From: Pseudomonas cremoris
GTDB lineage: Bacteria > Pseudomonadota > Gammaproteobacteria > Pseudomonadales > Pseudomonadaceae
DNA length: 64,000 nt
Direction: 5' to 3'
Assembly: GCF_014230465.1 (NCBI RefSeq)
Contig: NZ_JAAXCY010000011.1
Span: forward strand, 124,001-188,000
The notes beneath the pieces were generated by a model, which did no database searches, had not been told where the DNA came from, and saw only the letters and a list, made by a program, of their open reading frames with translations. Both the position numbers and the translations under genes were made by a program. Below are positions 46,224-56,878 of this stretch, piece after piece. Each line of letters starts with the position of its first letter. Position 1 is the first letter of the stretch.

Positions 46224-47636
46224 ATGAAACTGAGCAGCAAAGCGCTTCTGGCCCTGGCCATCAGCACCATCACGGCAACCGCCTACGCTGAAACCCAGAG
46301 CCAGGACTTCGTTCCAACCACATTGGCCGGCTCCAGTGCCCAAGGCGAGGCCAAAGGCTTTATCGAAGGGTCGAGCCTGGGCGGTACCACGCGTAACTGG
46401 TACTCCAACGAAATGAAGTTTCGTGGCGACCGTTTCGGTTACTACAAAAACGCCGCCGACAAGGCTGCCGATGTAAAAACCAACGTTTCCCGCCGCTATA
46501 ACTGGGCCCAGGGCACCATCGTCAACTACTCCTCGGGCTTCACCCAAGGCACCGTTGGCGTAGCGACTGAAGTAGCAGCCTACAACGCGATCGCGCTGAT
46601 CCGTGACCAGAAAGACATCGCCGGCGGCTCCAACCGCACCCTGGCCCACACCTACGGCGACGCCGTGGACCAGTGGAGCAAATTGGGCCTGGCCAACGTC
46701 AAGTTCCGTGTTTCGAACACCACCTTGACCGCCGGTCGCCAGAACTTCAGCAGCGGCATTATCGACACCATCGGTAACCGTGCACTGCCTTCGAGCTTCG
46801 AAGGTTTTGCCATCAACAGCGAAGAATTCAACAACCTGTCGTTCCAAGGCGCGTACTTTGATCGCGTATCGCCACGTACCGAGCAGAGCCTGTCGAAATT
46901 CCGTACCGAATACGGCAATGGCGCAGAGACCGACCACGTCTACACCGCCGGTGTGAACTGGCAGCCGTTCAAGAGCCTGAAAACCAGCTTCTTCGGCGCA
47001 CAGGTCAAAGACTTCTGGAACCAGTACTACTTCGGCGCTACCCATGAGCTGGGCGACAGCCAAGTACTGGCCTTGACCACTGGCCTGAACTACTACAAAA
47101 CCGTCGACGAAGGCAAAAAGTTGATGGGCAAGATCGACAACGACACCTACTCGCTGTCGCTTGGCCTGACCCACCAGGCTCACAGCCTGACCTTCTCGTA
47201 CCAGGAAGTGAACGGTAACGAGTACTTCGACTACCTGCACGAAACCAACGGCATCTACCTGGCCAACTCCCTGACTTCCGACTTCAACGGTCCGAACGAG
47301 AAGTCCTTCCAGGTTGCCTACGGTATCAACATGGCTGAATACGGCGTGCCAGGCCTGAAATTCAACATCTACTCGGCACGCGGCTGGGGCATCGACGGTA
47401 CTCACTACCGTGGCGACAACGGCGTGAAAGACTTCGCCTACAACGGCATTCAGAAACAAAACGGCGAACACCACCAGGAATACGGTATCGGTACTTCCTA
47501 TGCCATCCAGAGCGGCCCTCTGAAAGCCTCCACCGTTCGCGCCACCTACGTGACACACCGCGCCAGCGAGAACCAGGCTGACGGCAACCTGCGCGAATTC
47601 CGCCTGGTTACCACCATCCCGTTCAACATTCTTTAA
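46224..47636 (+). CDS. opdP: OprD-family outer-membrane porin (OpdP-like)
   Basis: A 470-residue, 18-strand OprD-type porin. Signal peptide residues 1-24 (TATAYAE). Typical features are FIEGSSLGGTTRNWYSNE after the N-terminal strand, NVKFRVSNTTLTAGRQNFSSGI, and the terminal aromatic/hydrophobic strand FRLVTTIPFNIL. OpdP of P. aeruginosa takes up small peptides such as glycine-glutamate. Here the gene lies inside the dpp array, so outer-membrane peptide entry is the likely role. ATG at 46224 after AAAGGAG. Confidence 0.93.
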   Translation: MKLSSKALLALAISTITATAYAETQSQDFVPTTLAGSSAQGEAKGFIEGSSLGGTTRNWYSNEMKFRGDRFGYYKNAADKAADVKTNVSRRYNWAQGTIVNYSSGFTQGTVGVATEVAAYNAIALIRDQKDIAGGSNRTLAHTYGDAVDQWSKLGLANVKFRVSNTTLTAGRQNFSSGIIDTIGNRALPSSFEGFAINSEEFNNLSFQGAYFDRVSPRTEQSLSKFRTEYGNGAETDHVYTAGVNWQPFKSLKTSFFGAQVKDFWNQYYFGATHELGDSQVLALTTGLNYYKTVDEGKKLMGKIDNDTYSLSLGLTHQAHSLTFSYQEVNGNEYFDYLHETNGIYLANSLTSDFNGPNEKSFQVAYGINMAEYGVPGLKFNIYSARGWGIDGTHYRGDNGVKDFAYNGIQKQNGEHHQEYGIGTSYAIQSGPLKASTVRATYVTHRASENQADGNLREFRLVTTIPFNIL

Positions 47637-47716
47637 TTAGCACCAGGTAAACGGCGGGCTCAGGACGAGCCTGCCGTCTACGCTTGTCTGGTCCCACCGA
47701 TTGCAGAGGGCTCCGA

Positions 47717-49315
47717 ATGAAAATGCTCCCACTACAAGCCGCCATGGCAGCCGCGCTGTTGAGCGTGGCCGTCGGCATTTCGGCCAAACCGTTGGTAGTC
47801 TGCACCGAAGCCAGCCCGGAAGGCTTCGATCCTGTCCTGTACACCACGGCCGTCACCGCTGACGCCGCCGCGGAAACGATGTTCAACCGCCTGGTTGACT
47901 TCAAGCCAGGGACTACCGAAGTGGTTCCGGCATTGGCCAAGGCCCTGCCTGAAATCAGCGCCGATGGCCTGACCTACACCTTCCACCTGCGTGACGACAT
48001 CAAGTTCCACACCACCGACTACTTCAAACCCACGCGCAACCTGAACGCCGACGACGTACTTTGGAGCTTCCAGCGCCAGCTGGACCCGAACCACCCGTGG
48101 CACAAGAAGTCCAGCGTGGGCTACCCGTACTTCGAGAGCATGGGCTTCAAGGAACTGCTCAAGAGCGTAGAGAAGACCGATGATCACACGGTCGTCTTTA
48201 CCCTGACCCGTCCTGAAGCACCGTTCCTGGCCGACCTGGCCATGGCGTTCTCTTCGATTCATTCCGCCGAATACGCTGACCAGTTGCTCAAGTCCGGCAA
48301 GACCGACGACCTGAACGCCAAGCCCATCGGCACCGGGCCGTTTGTCTTCACCCGCTACCAGAAAGACGCCCAGGTTCGCTTCAAGGCCAACCCGGAGTAC
48401 TTCCGTGGCAAGCCGCCAGCCGACCCGCTGATCCTGGCCATCACGGTGGACAACAACGTGCGCCTGCAGAAGCTCAAGGCCAACGAGTGCCAAGTCGCGC
48501 TGTATCCCAAGCCCGATGACATCCCGAGCATCAAGGCCGATCCGAACCTGAAAGTGGACGAACTGGCAGCGATGACTACTGCCTACACCGCCATGAACAC
48601 CACCCACAAGTACATGAGCGACGCACGGGTGCGTCACGCGATCAACATCGCGTTCGACAAAAAAGGCTACAACGAGTCCCTGTACGGTAAAGGCAATGCA
48701 GTCGATGCCACCGGCCCGTACCCACCGACCCTGCTGGGTTTCAACGACAAGCTGAAAAACCCGCCACGTGACCTCGACAAAGCCCGCGCCCTGCTCAAGG
48801 AAGCCGGCGTACCGGAAGGCACCGAGCTCACCCTGTTCACCCGTAATGGCGGCGGCCCGACCAACCCTAACCCGTTGCTCGGCGCCCAGCGCATGCAAGC
48901 GGATCTCGCCCAGATTGGCTTGAAGGTCAATATCAAAGTCATGGAATGGGGCGAGATGCTCAAGCGTGCTAAAAACGGCGAGCACGACATGGTTTCCGCC
49001 GGCTGGGCCGGTGATAACGGTGACCCGGATAACTTCCTCACCCCGAACCTGAGTTGCGATGCTGCAAAAAACGGCGAAAACTACGCGCGCTGGTGTAACA
49101 AAGAGTTTCAAGACTTGATCGACAAGGCACGCGCGGATGCTGAACCCACCCGGCGCGCAGCACTCTATGAACAAGCACTGGACGTTTTCGAGAAGGACCA
49201 ACCGTGGATCCCCATGGCTTATCCGAAGATGTTCACCGCACTGCGCAAGAACGTCGAGGGTTATACCCAAAGCCCGCTGACGACCAATAACTTCGCCACA
49301 ACCCAGGTGAAGTAA
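47717..49315 (+). CDS. dppA4: Peptide ABC transporter substrate-binding protein 4
   Basis: A 532-residue DppA paralogue and the most divergent of the four. It keeps CTEASPEGFDPVLYTT and TYTFHLRDDIKFHTTDYFKPTRNLNADDVLW, but has AMTTAYTAMNTTHKYMSDARV where the others have the GFNLGYIAYNV block, and GWAGDNGDPDNFLTPNLSC at the ligand site. It lies 76 bp before dppB with no terminator, so it is the binding protein encoded in the transporter operon itself. Confidence 0.93.
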   Translation: MKMLPLQAAMAAALLSVAVGISAKPLVVCTEASPEGFDPVLYTTAVTADAAAETMFNRLVDFKPGTTEVVPALAKALPEISADGLTYTFHLRDDIKFHTTDYFKPTRNLNADDVLWSFQRQLDPNHPWHKKSSVGYPYFESMGFKELLKSVEKTDDHTVVFTLTRPEAPFLADLAMAFSSIHSAEYADQLLKSGKTDDLNAKPIGTGPFVFTRYQKDAQVRFKANPEYFRGKPPADPLILAITVDNNVRLQKLKANECQVALYPKPDDIPSIKADPNLKVDELAAMTTAYTAMNTTHKYMSDARVRHAINIAFDKKGYNESLYGKGNAVDATGPYPPTLLGFNDKLKNPPRDLDKARALLKEAGVPEGTELTLFTRNGGGPTNPNPLLGAQRMQADLAQIGLKVNIKVMEWGEMLKRAKNGEHDMVSAGWAGDNGDPDNFLTPNLSCDAAKNGENYARWCNKEFQDLIDKARADAEPTRRAALYEQALDVFEKDQPWIPMAYPKMFTALRKNVEGYTQSPLTTNNFATTQVK

Positions 49316-49391
49316 ATAAGAGAAACGCTCGGCACCGCCCACCAGGGCGGTGCCGGACTTGCCTAACCGGCTGATTGAGGTACACAACAAG

Positions 49392-50402
49392 ATGTTTAGT
49401 TTTATTGCCCGCCGATTGGGACTATTGATCCCGACGTTTTTCGGCATCACTTTGTTGACGTTTGCGTTAATTCGCATGATCCCTGGCGACCCCGTCGAAG
49501 TCATGATGGGCGAAAGGCGCGTCGACCCCGAGATGCACGCACAGGCAATGGAACGCCTTGGCCTTAACAAGCCGCTGTATGCGCAATACCTGGACTACGT
49601 CGGCAAGCTCGCCCAAGGCGACCTTGGCGAATCACTGCGTACCCGTACCAGCGTGTGGACCGAATTCACCGCCCTCTTCCCCGCGACCCTGGAACTGTCC
49701 ATGGCCGCCCTGTTGTTCGCCGGTATCCTGGGCCTGTTGGCCGGGGTGATCGCGGCCTTGAAGCGAGGGTCCCTGTTCGACCATGGGGTGATGGGCATCT
49801 CCCTCGCGGGATACTCGATGCCGATCTTCTGGTGGGGCCTGATCCTGATCATGTTCTTCTCGGTGAGCCTGGGCTGGACGCCGGTTTCCGGGCGGATCGA
49901 CCTGCTCTACGACATCGAGCCGCGCACCGGCTTCATGCTGATCGACACCCTGCTGGCTGACGAGCCGGATGCGTTCTTCGACGCCCTGCACCACCTGATC
50001 CTGCCGGCCATCGTGCTCGGCACCATTCCGCTGGCAGTGATCGCGCGGATGACCCGTTCGTCGATGCTCGAAGTGCTGCGCGAAGACTACATCCGCACCG
50101 CCAAGGCCAAAGGCCTGTCGCCAGCACGCGTGGTATTCGTCCACGGCCTGCGTAACGCACTGATTCCGGTACTGACCGTGGTTGGCCTGCAAGTCGGCAC
50201 GCTGCTGGCCGGTGCGGTCCTGACCGAAACCATCTTCTCGTGGCCCGGCATCGGCAAATGGCTGATCGAAGCCATTGGCGCGCGGGACTACCCGGTGGTG
50301 CAAAACGGCATTTTGCTGATCGCCTGCCTGGTGATCCTGGTGAACTTCGTGGTGGATATCCTCTACGGCTTCGCCAACCCACGCATCCGTCACCAGCGCT
50401 GA
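49392..50402 (+). CDS. dppB: Dipeptide ABC transporter permease DppB
   Basis: A 336-residue inner-membrane permease with six helices. The EAA loop reads DYIRTAKAKGLSPARVVFVHGLRNALIPV, which contacts the ATPases. The N-terminus MFSFIARRLGLLIPTFFGITLLTF is typical; the upstream frame (from 49350) lacks a ribosome site. The gap to dppC is 10 bp. Confidence 0.95.
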   Translation: MFSFIARRLGLLIPTFFGITLLTFALIRMIPGDPVEVMMGERRVDPEMHAQAMERLGLNKPLYAQYLDYVGKLAQGDLGESLRTRTSVWTEFTALFPATLELSMAALLFAGILGLLAGVIAALKRGSLFDHGVMGISLAGYSMPIFWWGLILIMFFSVSLGWTPVSGRIDLLYDIEPRTGFMLIDTLLADEPDAFFDALHHLILPAIVLGTIPLAVIARMTRSSMLEVLREDYIRTAKAKGLSPARVVFVHGLRNALIPVLTVVGLQVGTLLAGAVLTETIFSWPGIGKWLIEAIGARDYPVVQNGILLIACLVILVNFVVDILYGFANPRIRHQR

Positions 50403-50412
50403 GATCAAGACC

Positions 50413-51324
50413 ATGACCACACCTACTCAAGTGTCAGCAGTCGATCAAAGCCTGCTGTACCCGTCCCCGTACAAAGAATTCTGGCAAGCCTTCTCCAAGA
50501 ACAAAGGCGCGGTTGCCGGCCTGGCGTTCATGTTGCTGATCGTGTTCTGCGCGCTCTTTGCCCCCTGGGTTGCACCGCATAACCCAAGCGAGCAATACCG
50601 CGACTTCCTGCTGACCCCGCCAGCTTGGCTGGAGGGTGGACAGATGCAGTTCCTGCTGGGCACCGACGAACTGGGCCGTGACTTGCTCTCGCGCCTGATC
50701 CAGGGCTCGCGCCTGTCGCTGCTGATCGGCTTGTCGTCGGTGGTGATGTCGCTGATTCCGGGCATCCTGTTGGGCTTGTTCGCCGGGTTCTTCCCGCGTT
50801 TGCTTGGCCCGACCATCATGCGCTTGATGGACATCATGCTGGCCCTGCCGTCGCTGCTGCTGGCTGTCGCCATCGTCGCCATCCTCGGCCCTGGCCTGAT
50901 CAACACCGTGATCGCCATCGCCATCGTTTCGCTGCCGTCCTACGTCCGTCTGACCCGCGCTGCGGTAATGGGCGAACTGAACCGCGACTACGTGACCGCC
51001 GCTCGCCTCGCCGGCGCCGGCCTGCCACGCCTGATGTTCATCACCGTGCTGCCCAACTGCATGGCACCGTTGATCGTTCAGGCGACCTTGAGCTTCTCTT
51101 CGGCGATTCTCGATGCCGCGGCCCTGGGCTTCCTGGGCCTTGGCGTACAACCGCCAACCCCTGAGTGGGGCACCATGCTGGCTTCGGCCCGTGACTACAT
51201 CGAACGCGCCTGGTGGGTGGTGAGCCTGCCGGGTTTGACCATTTTGCTCAGCGTGCTGGCAATCAACTTGATGGGCGACGGCCTGCGCGATGCGCTGGAC
51301 CCGAAACTCAAGAACGCCGCCTGA
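50413..51324 (+). CDS. dppC: Dipeptide ABC transporter permease DppC
   Basis: A 303-residue partner permease. The N-terminal OppC_N segment (residues 18-75; [26 protein letters not shown]), [21 protein letters not shown] and the EAA loop [24 protein letters not shown] are all present. Forms the transmembrane channel with DppB. Confidence 0.95.
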   Translation: MTTPTQVSAVDQSLLYPSPYKEFWQAFSKNKGAVAGLAFMLLIVFCALFAPWVAPHNPSEQYRDFLLTPPAWLEGGQMQFLLGTDELGRDLLSRLIQGSRLSLLIGLSSVVMSLIPGILLGLFAGFFPRLLGPTIMRLMDIMLALPSLLLAVAIVAILGPGLINTVIAIAIVSLPSYVRLTRAAVMGELNRDYVTAARLAGAGLPRLMFITVLPNCMAPLIVQATLSFSSAILDAAALGFLGLGVQPPTPEWGTMLASARDYIERAWWVVSLPGLTILLSVLAINLMGDGLRDALDPKLKNAA

Positions 51325-51334
51325 GGAGATTCCC

Positions 51335-52303
51335 ATGTCACTGTTAGAAATCAAGAATCTCAACGTCCGCTTCGGCGACAAGACCGCCGTACCAGTGGTC
51401 GATGGCCTGGACCTGTCGGTCGACAAAGGCGAAGTCCTGGCAATCGTCGGCGAGTCGGGCTCGGGTAAATCCGTGACCATGATGGCGCTGATGGGCCTGA
51501 TCGAGCACCCCGGCATCGTCACCGCCGACTCGCTGACCTTCGACGGCAAGGACATGCTCAAGCTGAGCAACCGCCAGCGTCGCCAGATCGTCGGCAAGGA
51601 CCTGGCGATGGTCTTCCAGGACCCGATGACCGCGCTGAACCCCAGCTACACAGTGGGTTTCCAGATTGAAGAAGTGCTGCGCCTGCACCTGAAAATGTCC
51701 GGCAAACAAGCACGCAAGCGCGCCATCGAACTGTTGGAAAAAGTGGAGATCCCGGGCGCTGCCAGCCGTATGGATGCCTACCCGCACCAACTGTCCGGCG
51801 GTATGAGCCAGCGCGTGGCGATCGCGATGGCGATTGCTGGCGAGCCCAAACTGCTGATCGCGGACGAGCCAACCACGGCGTTGGACGTAACCATCCAGGC
51901 GCAAATCATGGAACTGCTGCTGGCCCTGCAGAAAGAGCAGAACATGGGCCTGGTGTTGATCACCCACGACTTGGCCGTGGTGGCCGAAACTGCCCAGCGC
52001 GTGTGCGTGATGTATGCCGGCCAAGCGGTGGAAGTTGGCCAAGTGCCGCAATTGTTCGATATTCCAGCACACCCCTACAGCGAGGCGCTGCTCAAGGCGA
52101 TTCCCGAGCACAGCCTGGGCGCCTCGCGCCTGGCCACGCTGCCGGGTATCGTTCCAGGCCGTTATGACCGGCCGCAAGGTTGCCTGCTGTCACCGCGCTG
52201 CCCGTACGTACAAGAAAGCTGCCGCGCCCAACGCCCAGGCCTTGATCCGAAAACCAACAGCCTTGCGCGCTGCTTCTACCCCTTGAACCAGGAGGTGGCG
52301 TAA
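51335..52303 (+). CDS. dppD: Dipeptide ABC transporter ATPase DppD
   Basis: A 322-residue ATP-binding subunit. Walker [13 protein letters not shown]-loop MVFQDPM, signature [13 protein letters not shown] and Walker [14 protein letters not shown] are intact. The C-terminal oligopeptide-transporter domain carries the cysteine cluster [14 protein letters not shown]...RCF. The ATG at 51335 follows GAGGAG. It ends in TAATG, overlapping dppF by one base. Confidence 0.96.
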   Translation: MSLLEIKNLNVRFGDKTAVPVVDGLDLSVDKGEVLAIVGESGSGKSVTMMALMGLIEHPGIVTADSLTFDGKDMLKLSNRQRRQIVGKDLAMVFQDPMTALNPSYTVGFQIEEVLRLHLKMSGKQARKRAIELLEKVEIPGAASRMDAYPHQLSGGMSQRVAIAMAIAGEPKLLIADEPTTALDVTIQAQIMELLLALQKEQNMGLVLITHDLAVVAETAQRVCVMYAGQAVEVGQVPQLFDIPAHPYSEALLKAIPEHSLGASRLATLPGIVPGRYDRPQGCLLSPRCPYVQESCRAQRPGLDPKTNSLARCFYPLNQEVA

Positions 52304-53274
52304 TGGCCGTCGTTCTTACCGCCCGCGACCTCACCCGTCACTACGAAGTGTCCCGTGGCCTGTTCAAGGGCCACGCGTTGGTACGTGCGCTTAATGGCGT
52401 GTCGTTCGAATTGGAAGCCGGCAAGACTCTCGCGGTTGTCGGCGAGTCGGGGTGCGGCAAGTCCACCCTGGCCCGTGCGCTTACGCTGATTGAAGAACCG
52501 TCTTCTGGCTCGCTGAAAATCGCCGGCCAGGAAGTCGCCGGCGCCGACAAAGCCCAACGCAAGCAACTGCGCAAAGACGTGCAGATGGTGTTCCAGAGCC
52601 CTTATGCATCGTTGAACCCACGGCAGAAAGTTGGTGATCAACTCGGCGAGCCGCTGCTGATCAACACAGACCTGTCTGCTGCCGAGCGCCGCGAGAAAGT
52701 GCAGGCGATGATGAAGCAGGTGGGCCTGCGCCCTGAGCATTATCAGCGCTACCCGCACATGTTCTCTGGCGGCCAGCGCCAGCGTATCGCCTTGGCTCGC
52801 GCGATGATGCTGCAACCCAAAGTGCTGGTGGCGGATGAGCCGACTTCGGCGTTGGACGTGTCGATCCAGGCCCAGGTGCTCAACCTGTTCATGGACCTGC
52901 AGCAGGAATTCAACACGGCCTACGTGTTCATTTCCCACAACCTGGCGGTGGTGCAACACGTTGCCGATGACGTGATGGTGATGTACCTCGGTCGCCCGGT
53001 GGAAGTGGGCCCCAAGGAAGACATTTACGCGCGTCCCTTGCACCCCTACACCCAGGCGCTGCTGTCGGCCACCCCGACCATTCACCCGGACCCGAACAAG
53101 CCGAAGATCAAGATCGTCGGCGAACTGCCCAACCCGCTGAACCCGCCGCCTGGCTGCGCGTTCCACAAGCGCTGCCCTTACGCGACAGCACGCTGCAGCA
53201 CCGAAGAGCCGCAACTGCGGGCCTTGGATAACCGCCAAGTGGCCTGCCACTACGCGGAGCAGTTCGTGGCGTAA
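52303..53274 (+). CDS. dppF: Dipeptide ABC transporter ATPase DppF
   Basis: A 323-residue second ATP-binding subunit, with Walker A GESGCGKSTLA, Q-loop MVFQSPY, signature SGGQRQRIALARAM and Walker B VLVADEPTSALDV. The C-terminal cysteine cluster is CAFHKRCPYATARC...CHY. Last gene of dppA4-B-C-D-F. Confidence 0.96.
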   Translation: MAVVLTARDLTRHYEVSRGLFKGHALVRALNGVSFELEAGKTLAVVGESGCGKSTLARALTLIEEPSSGSLKIAGQEVAGADKAQRKQLRKDVQMVFQSPYASLNPRQKVGDQLGEPLLINTDLSAAERREKVQAMMKQVGLRPEHYQRYPHMFSGGQRQRIALARAMMLQPKVLVADEPTSALDVSIQAQVLNLFMDLQQEFNTAYVFISHNLAVVQHVADDVMVMYLGRPVEVGPKEDIYARPLHPYTQALLSATPTIHPDPNKPKIKIVGELPNPLNPPPGCAFHKRCPYATARCSTEEPQLRALDNRQVACHYAEQFVA

Positions 53275-53285
53275 CCCGCAATAAA

Positions 53286-53315
53286 AATGCCCTGGGTGAT
53301 CAAGCCCAGGGCATT
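53286..53315 (-). terminator. Terminator of the small acidic-protein genes
   Basis: AATGCCCTGGG, 8-nt loop, CCCAGGGCATT. The A5 upstream becomes U5 on the minus strand, so it fits the minus-strand gene ending at 53387. Confidence 0.7.
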
Positions 53316-53328
53316 GCACGCGTTCTAC

Positions 53329-53378
53329 CGCCCCATTCGTCGGATTGCGCATCAGTCCTGCAGATGGGGCGTTTTTTT
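53329..53378 (+). terminator. dpp operon terminator
   Basis: CGCCCCAT and ATGGGGCG (27-nt loop) followed by T7, 55 nt after the dppF stop. Confidence 0.75.
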
Positions 53379-53386
53379 ACCGAAAA

Positions 53387-53647
53387 TCAGGTATCGCTGT
53401 CGCCATCACTGTCATCGTCATCCGGTGGTGCCTGTTGGTCGTCATCATCCTTGGAGCCGCCCTGGTCTTCATCTCCGGGCTCTGACTCGCTCTTGGCCAA
53501 CTGCAAACCACCCACCTGCGCCGTCTTCGCCGCTACAAACCCCGGCGACTGGCTCTGCACGGCAGTATTAGCCCACGCGGAGGAGATACCCAGCGATAGC
53601 ATCACCAGCACTTTTAGCAACAGCACTAAACGTTGAAAAATACTCAT
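53387..53647 (-). CDS. Small secreted acidic protein A
   Basis: An 86-residue protein of unknown function. Signal peptide residues 1-26 (LVMLSLGISSAWAN), a short neutral stretch, then a strongly acidic low-complexity tail: about half of the last 35 residues are Asp or Glu, ending DSDGDSDT. It resembles the next gene in plan (signal peptide, short linker, acidic tail ending in Asp-Thr). No cysteines in the mature part and no known motif. The ribosome site is weak (ACGGAAA). Confidence 0.65.
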   Translation of the reverse strand: MSIFQRLVLLLKVLVMLSLGISSAWANTAVQSQSPGFVAAKTAQVGGLQLAKSESEPGDEDQGGSKDDDDQQAPPDDDDSDGDSDT

Positions 53648-53744
53648 GGTCGATTTCCGTCCAGTCAGTGGGTCACATGCGCCGGCGTTCGACCGTCGCT
53701 GTCAATCAAGCTAGTTCCAATCCAGGGTTTGCGCCACTCGCCGA

Positions 53745-53984
53745 TCAGGTATCGCCGTCGTCATAGGTTTCGCTGTCTTCGCCTTCGTTGTAGGGGTTTT
53801 CGGCGTCTTCCTTTGGCGCAGGCTGGGCTTGAGGTTGCCAACTGCCAGAGTTGACCTCGTTCTGCTTGCGCTTGGTGACGGGGCCGGTGTCTTTCCACTG
53901 GGGCGTGCCGGCGTCGGCCAGTACCGGCGTGGCGGGCAGGGCTAGGCTGGCGAGCAGTATCAGGTGGATAAAGCGTTTAAGCAC
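53745..53984 (-). CDS. Small secreted acidic protein B
   Basis: A 79-residue protein of unknown function. Start GTG at 53984 with AAGGAG 6 nt upstream; no ATG fits. Signal peptide residues 1-24 (LILLASLALPATPVLADA), then a middle part WKDTGPVTKRKQNEVNSGSWQPQ and an acidic tail ending SETYDDGDT. It lies 97 bp upstream of protein A on the same strand. The shared architecture suggests two related products, but sequence identity outside the tail is low. Confidence 0.6.
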   Translation of the reverse strand: MLKRFIHLILLASLALPATPVLADAGTPQWKDTGPVTKRKQNEVNSGSWQPQAQPAPKEDAENPYNEGEDSETYDDGDT

Positions 53985-54066
53985 AACGGTCTCCTTCTCG
54001 GTCGTTGGGTAAAAACTAGACCCGACGCGCGCTTCTCGCCAATCCCAAGCCAAGTGGAGATTAAAT

Positions 54067-54155
54067 TGTGGGAGCGGGCTTGCTCGCGAATGCGGTGGGT
54101 CAGTCACATCTGCATTGACTGGCACACGGTATTCGCGAGCAAGCCCGCTCCCACA
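54067..54155. repeat. REPIN, TGTGGGA ends outward
   Basis: Inverted REP pair between acidic protein B (5' side) and prfC (3' side). First such element after a 21-kb stretch with none. Confidence 0.9.
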
Positions 54156-54176
54156 TTTAGTTTTGCTGCGCCCATG

Positions 54177-54213
54177 AAAAAGGGTGAAGCCATCACAGCT
54201 TCACCCTCTTTTT
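54177..54213. terminator. prfC terminator
   Basis: AGGGTGAAGC, 7-nt loop, GCTTCACCCT, flanked by A5 on one side and T5 on the other, 13 nt after the prfC stop. Confidence 0.9.
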
Positions 54214-54225
54214 ACCGCTCAGACC

Positions 54226-55809
<1,584 letters not shown>

Positions 55810-56141
55810 GGGAAATCGCCTGGCAGGTGAGTCAAAAAAGGGCGGCGAGTATAGCGCAAACCCCGGGCGCCGGACCACCGTTCACCCGATTAGGGGTGGC
55901 TAAATGCTGCCAAGTGTGGAACCTTTTAAAAGGTCGAGACGTCCACTCCCCTGCTACCGCACTCGGAACAGGGGCTGATAAATCAGCAAGTTAGCCTGAC
56001 GAGGCTGCGCTCATGGCTCGATCGCATACCGCGTTGCCGGTATCGGCGAGCTGCATTTCGCGACCACATTTACCGACAGCCAGGAATGGCATTGCCGCCG
56101 GAGAATGTGCTCGCCGACAGAAGAAAAAAAGGAGTCCGCCT
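55810..56141 (+). promoter_or_regulatory. Structured leader of the opuC operon
   Basis: 332 bp without a supported gene. It holds a perfect 14-bp palindrome ACCTTTTAAAAGGT (55921-55934), a hairpin CCCCTG/CAGGGG (55948-55974) and a dyad GCTGAT-AA-ATCAGC (55974-55987). The frame of the permease stays open back to 56013, but no ribosome site supports a start there. The ribosome site AAAGGAG is at 56128-56134. Confidence 0.5.
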
Positions 56142-56858
56142 GTGGCTATTCGCTATGGCAAAGGGCTGATAGGAGGAGCGGTTGTCGTCGCCCTCTTGGC
56201 CCTGCTGGTCCATTGGATCGGCATCAACACGATCGAACTGTACCGCGACGATTTGTTGTTTTACCTGCAAGCACATCTGATCCTCGTTCTAGTCTCCATG
56301 CTGGCGGCCCTCGTTGTGGGCATCCCCGCCGGTATCCTGCTCAGCCGACCGCACATGGTCGGGCGCGCAGAACGCTTCATGCAGATCTTCAACATCGGCA
56401 ACACCGTCCCTCCCCTGGCCGTACTGGCCATCGCCCTTGGCGTCCTCGGCATCGGCAGTGGCCCGGCCATCTTCGCGCTGTTCCTAGCCTCCCTCCTGCC
56501 TATCGTGCGCAACACCTACGAAGGCCTTGAAAACGTTCAGGGCTCCCTGAAAGAAGCCGCCACCGGCATCGGCATGACGCCGCGCCAGGTGCTGTTTCGC
56601 GTGGAATTGCCCAACGCCGTGCCGATCATCATCGGCGGTGTGCGTGTTGCCTTGGCGATCAACGTGGGTACCGCCCCGCTGGCGTTCCTGATTGGAGCCA
56701 ACAGCCTGGGCAGCCTGATCTTCCCCGGCATCGCCCTGAACAACCAGCCGCAATTGCTGCTTGGCGCCGCGTGTACCGCGTTGCTGGCCTTGCTGCTTGA
56801 CGGCCTGGTGACCATGGCCAGCCGCCTCTGGCTGGAACGCGGGTTGCGTCCGTCTTAA
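56142..56858 (+). CDS. opuCD: Quaternary-amine ABC transporter permease (OpuCD-like)
   Basis: A 238-residue permease with six helices, of the glycine betaine/carnitine/choline class. The EAA-type loop is LKEAATGIGMTPRQVLFRVELPNAVPIIIGG, and NIGNTVPPLAVLAIAL is conserved in OpuC/YehW permeases. Start GTG at 56142 with AAAGGAG 8 nt upstream; no good ATG. First gene of a four-gene operon whose order (permease, binding protein, permease, ATPase) matches opuC of P. aeruginosa. Confidence 0.9.
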   Translation: MAIRYGKGLIGGAVVVALLALLVHWIGINTIELYRDDLLFYLQAHLILVLVSMLAALVVGIPAGILLSRPHMVGRAERFMQIFNIGNTVPPLAVLAIALGVLGIGSGPAIFALFLASLLPIVRNTYEGLENVQGSLKEAATGIGMTPRQVLFRVELPNAVPIIIGGVRVALAINVGTAPLAFLIGANSLGSLIFPGIALNNQPQLLLGAACTALLALLLDGLVTMASRLWLERGLRPS

Positions 56859-56878
56859 GGCTTGGCAAAGGAATCGAC

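Noticed and set aside
56013..56141. N-terminal extension of the OpuCD-like permease
   Set aside because: No ribosome site at 56013 and the added 43 residues are basic and unlike any permease; GTG at 56142 has a strong site.
55810..56141. tRNA gene in the opuC leader
   Set aside because: The dyads do not form a cloverleaf and there is no TTC-type T-loop or CCA-compatible acceptor stem.
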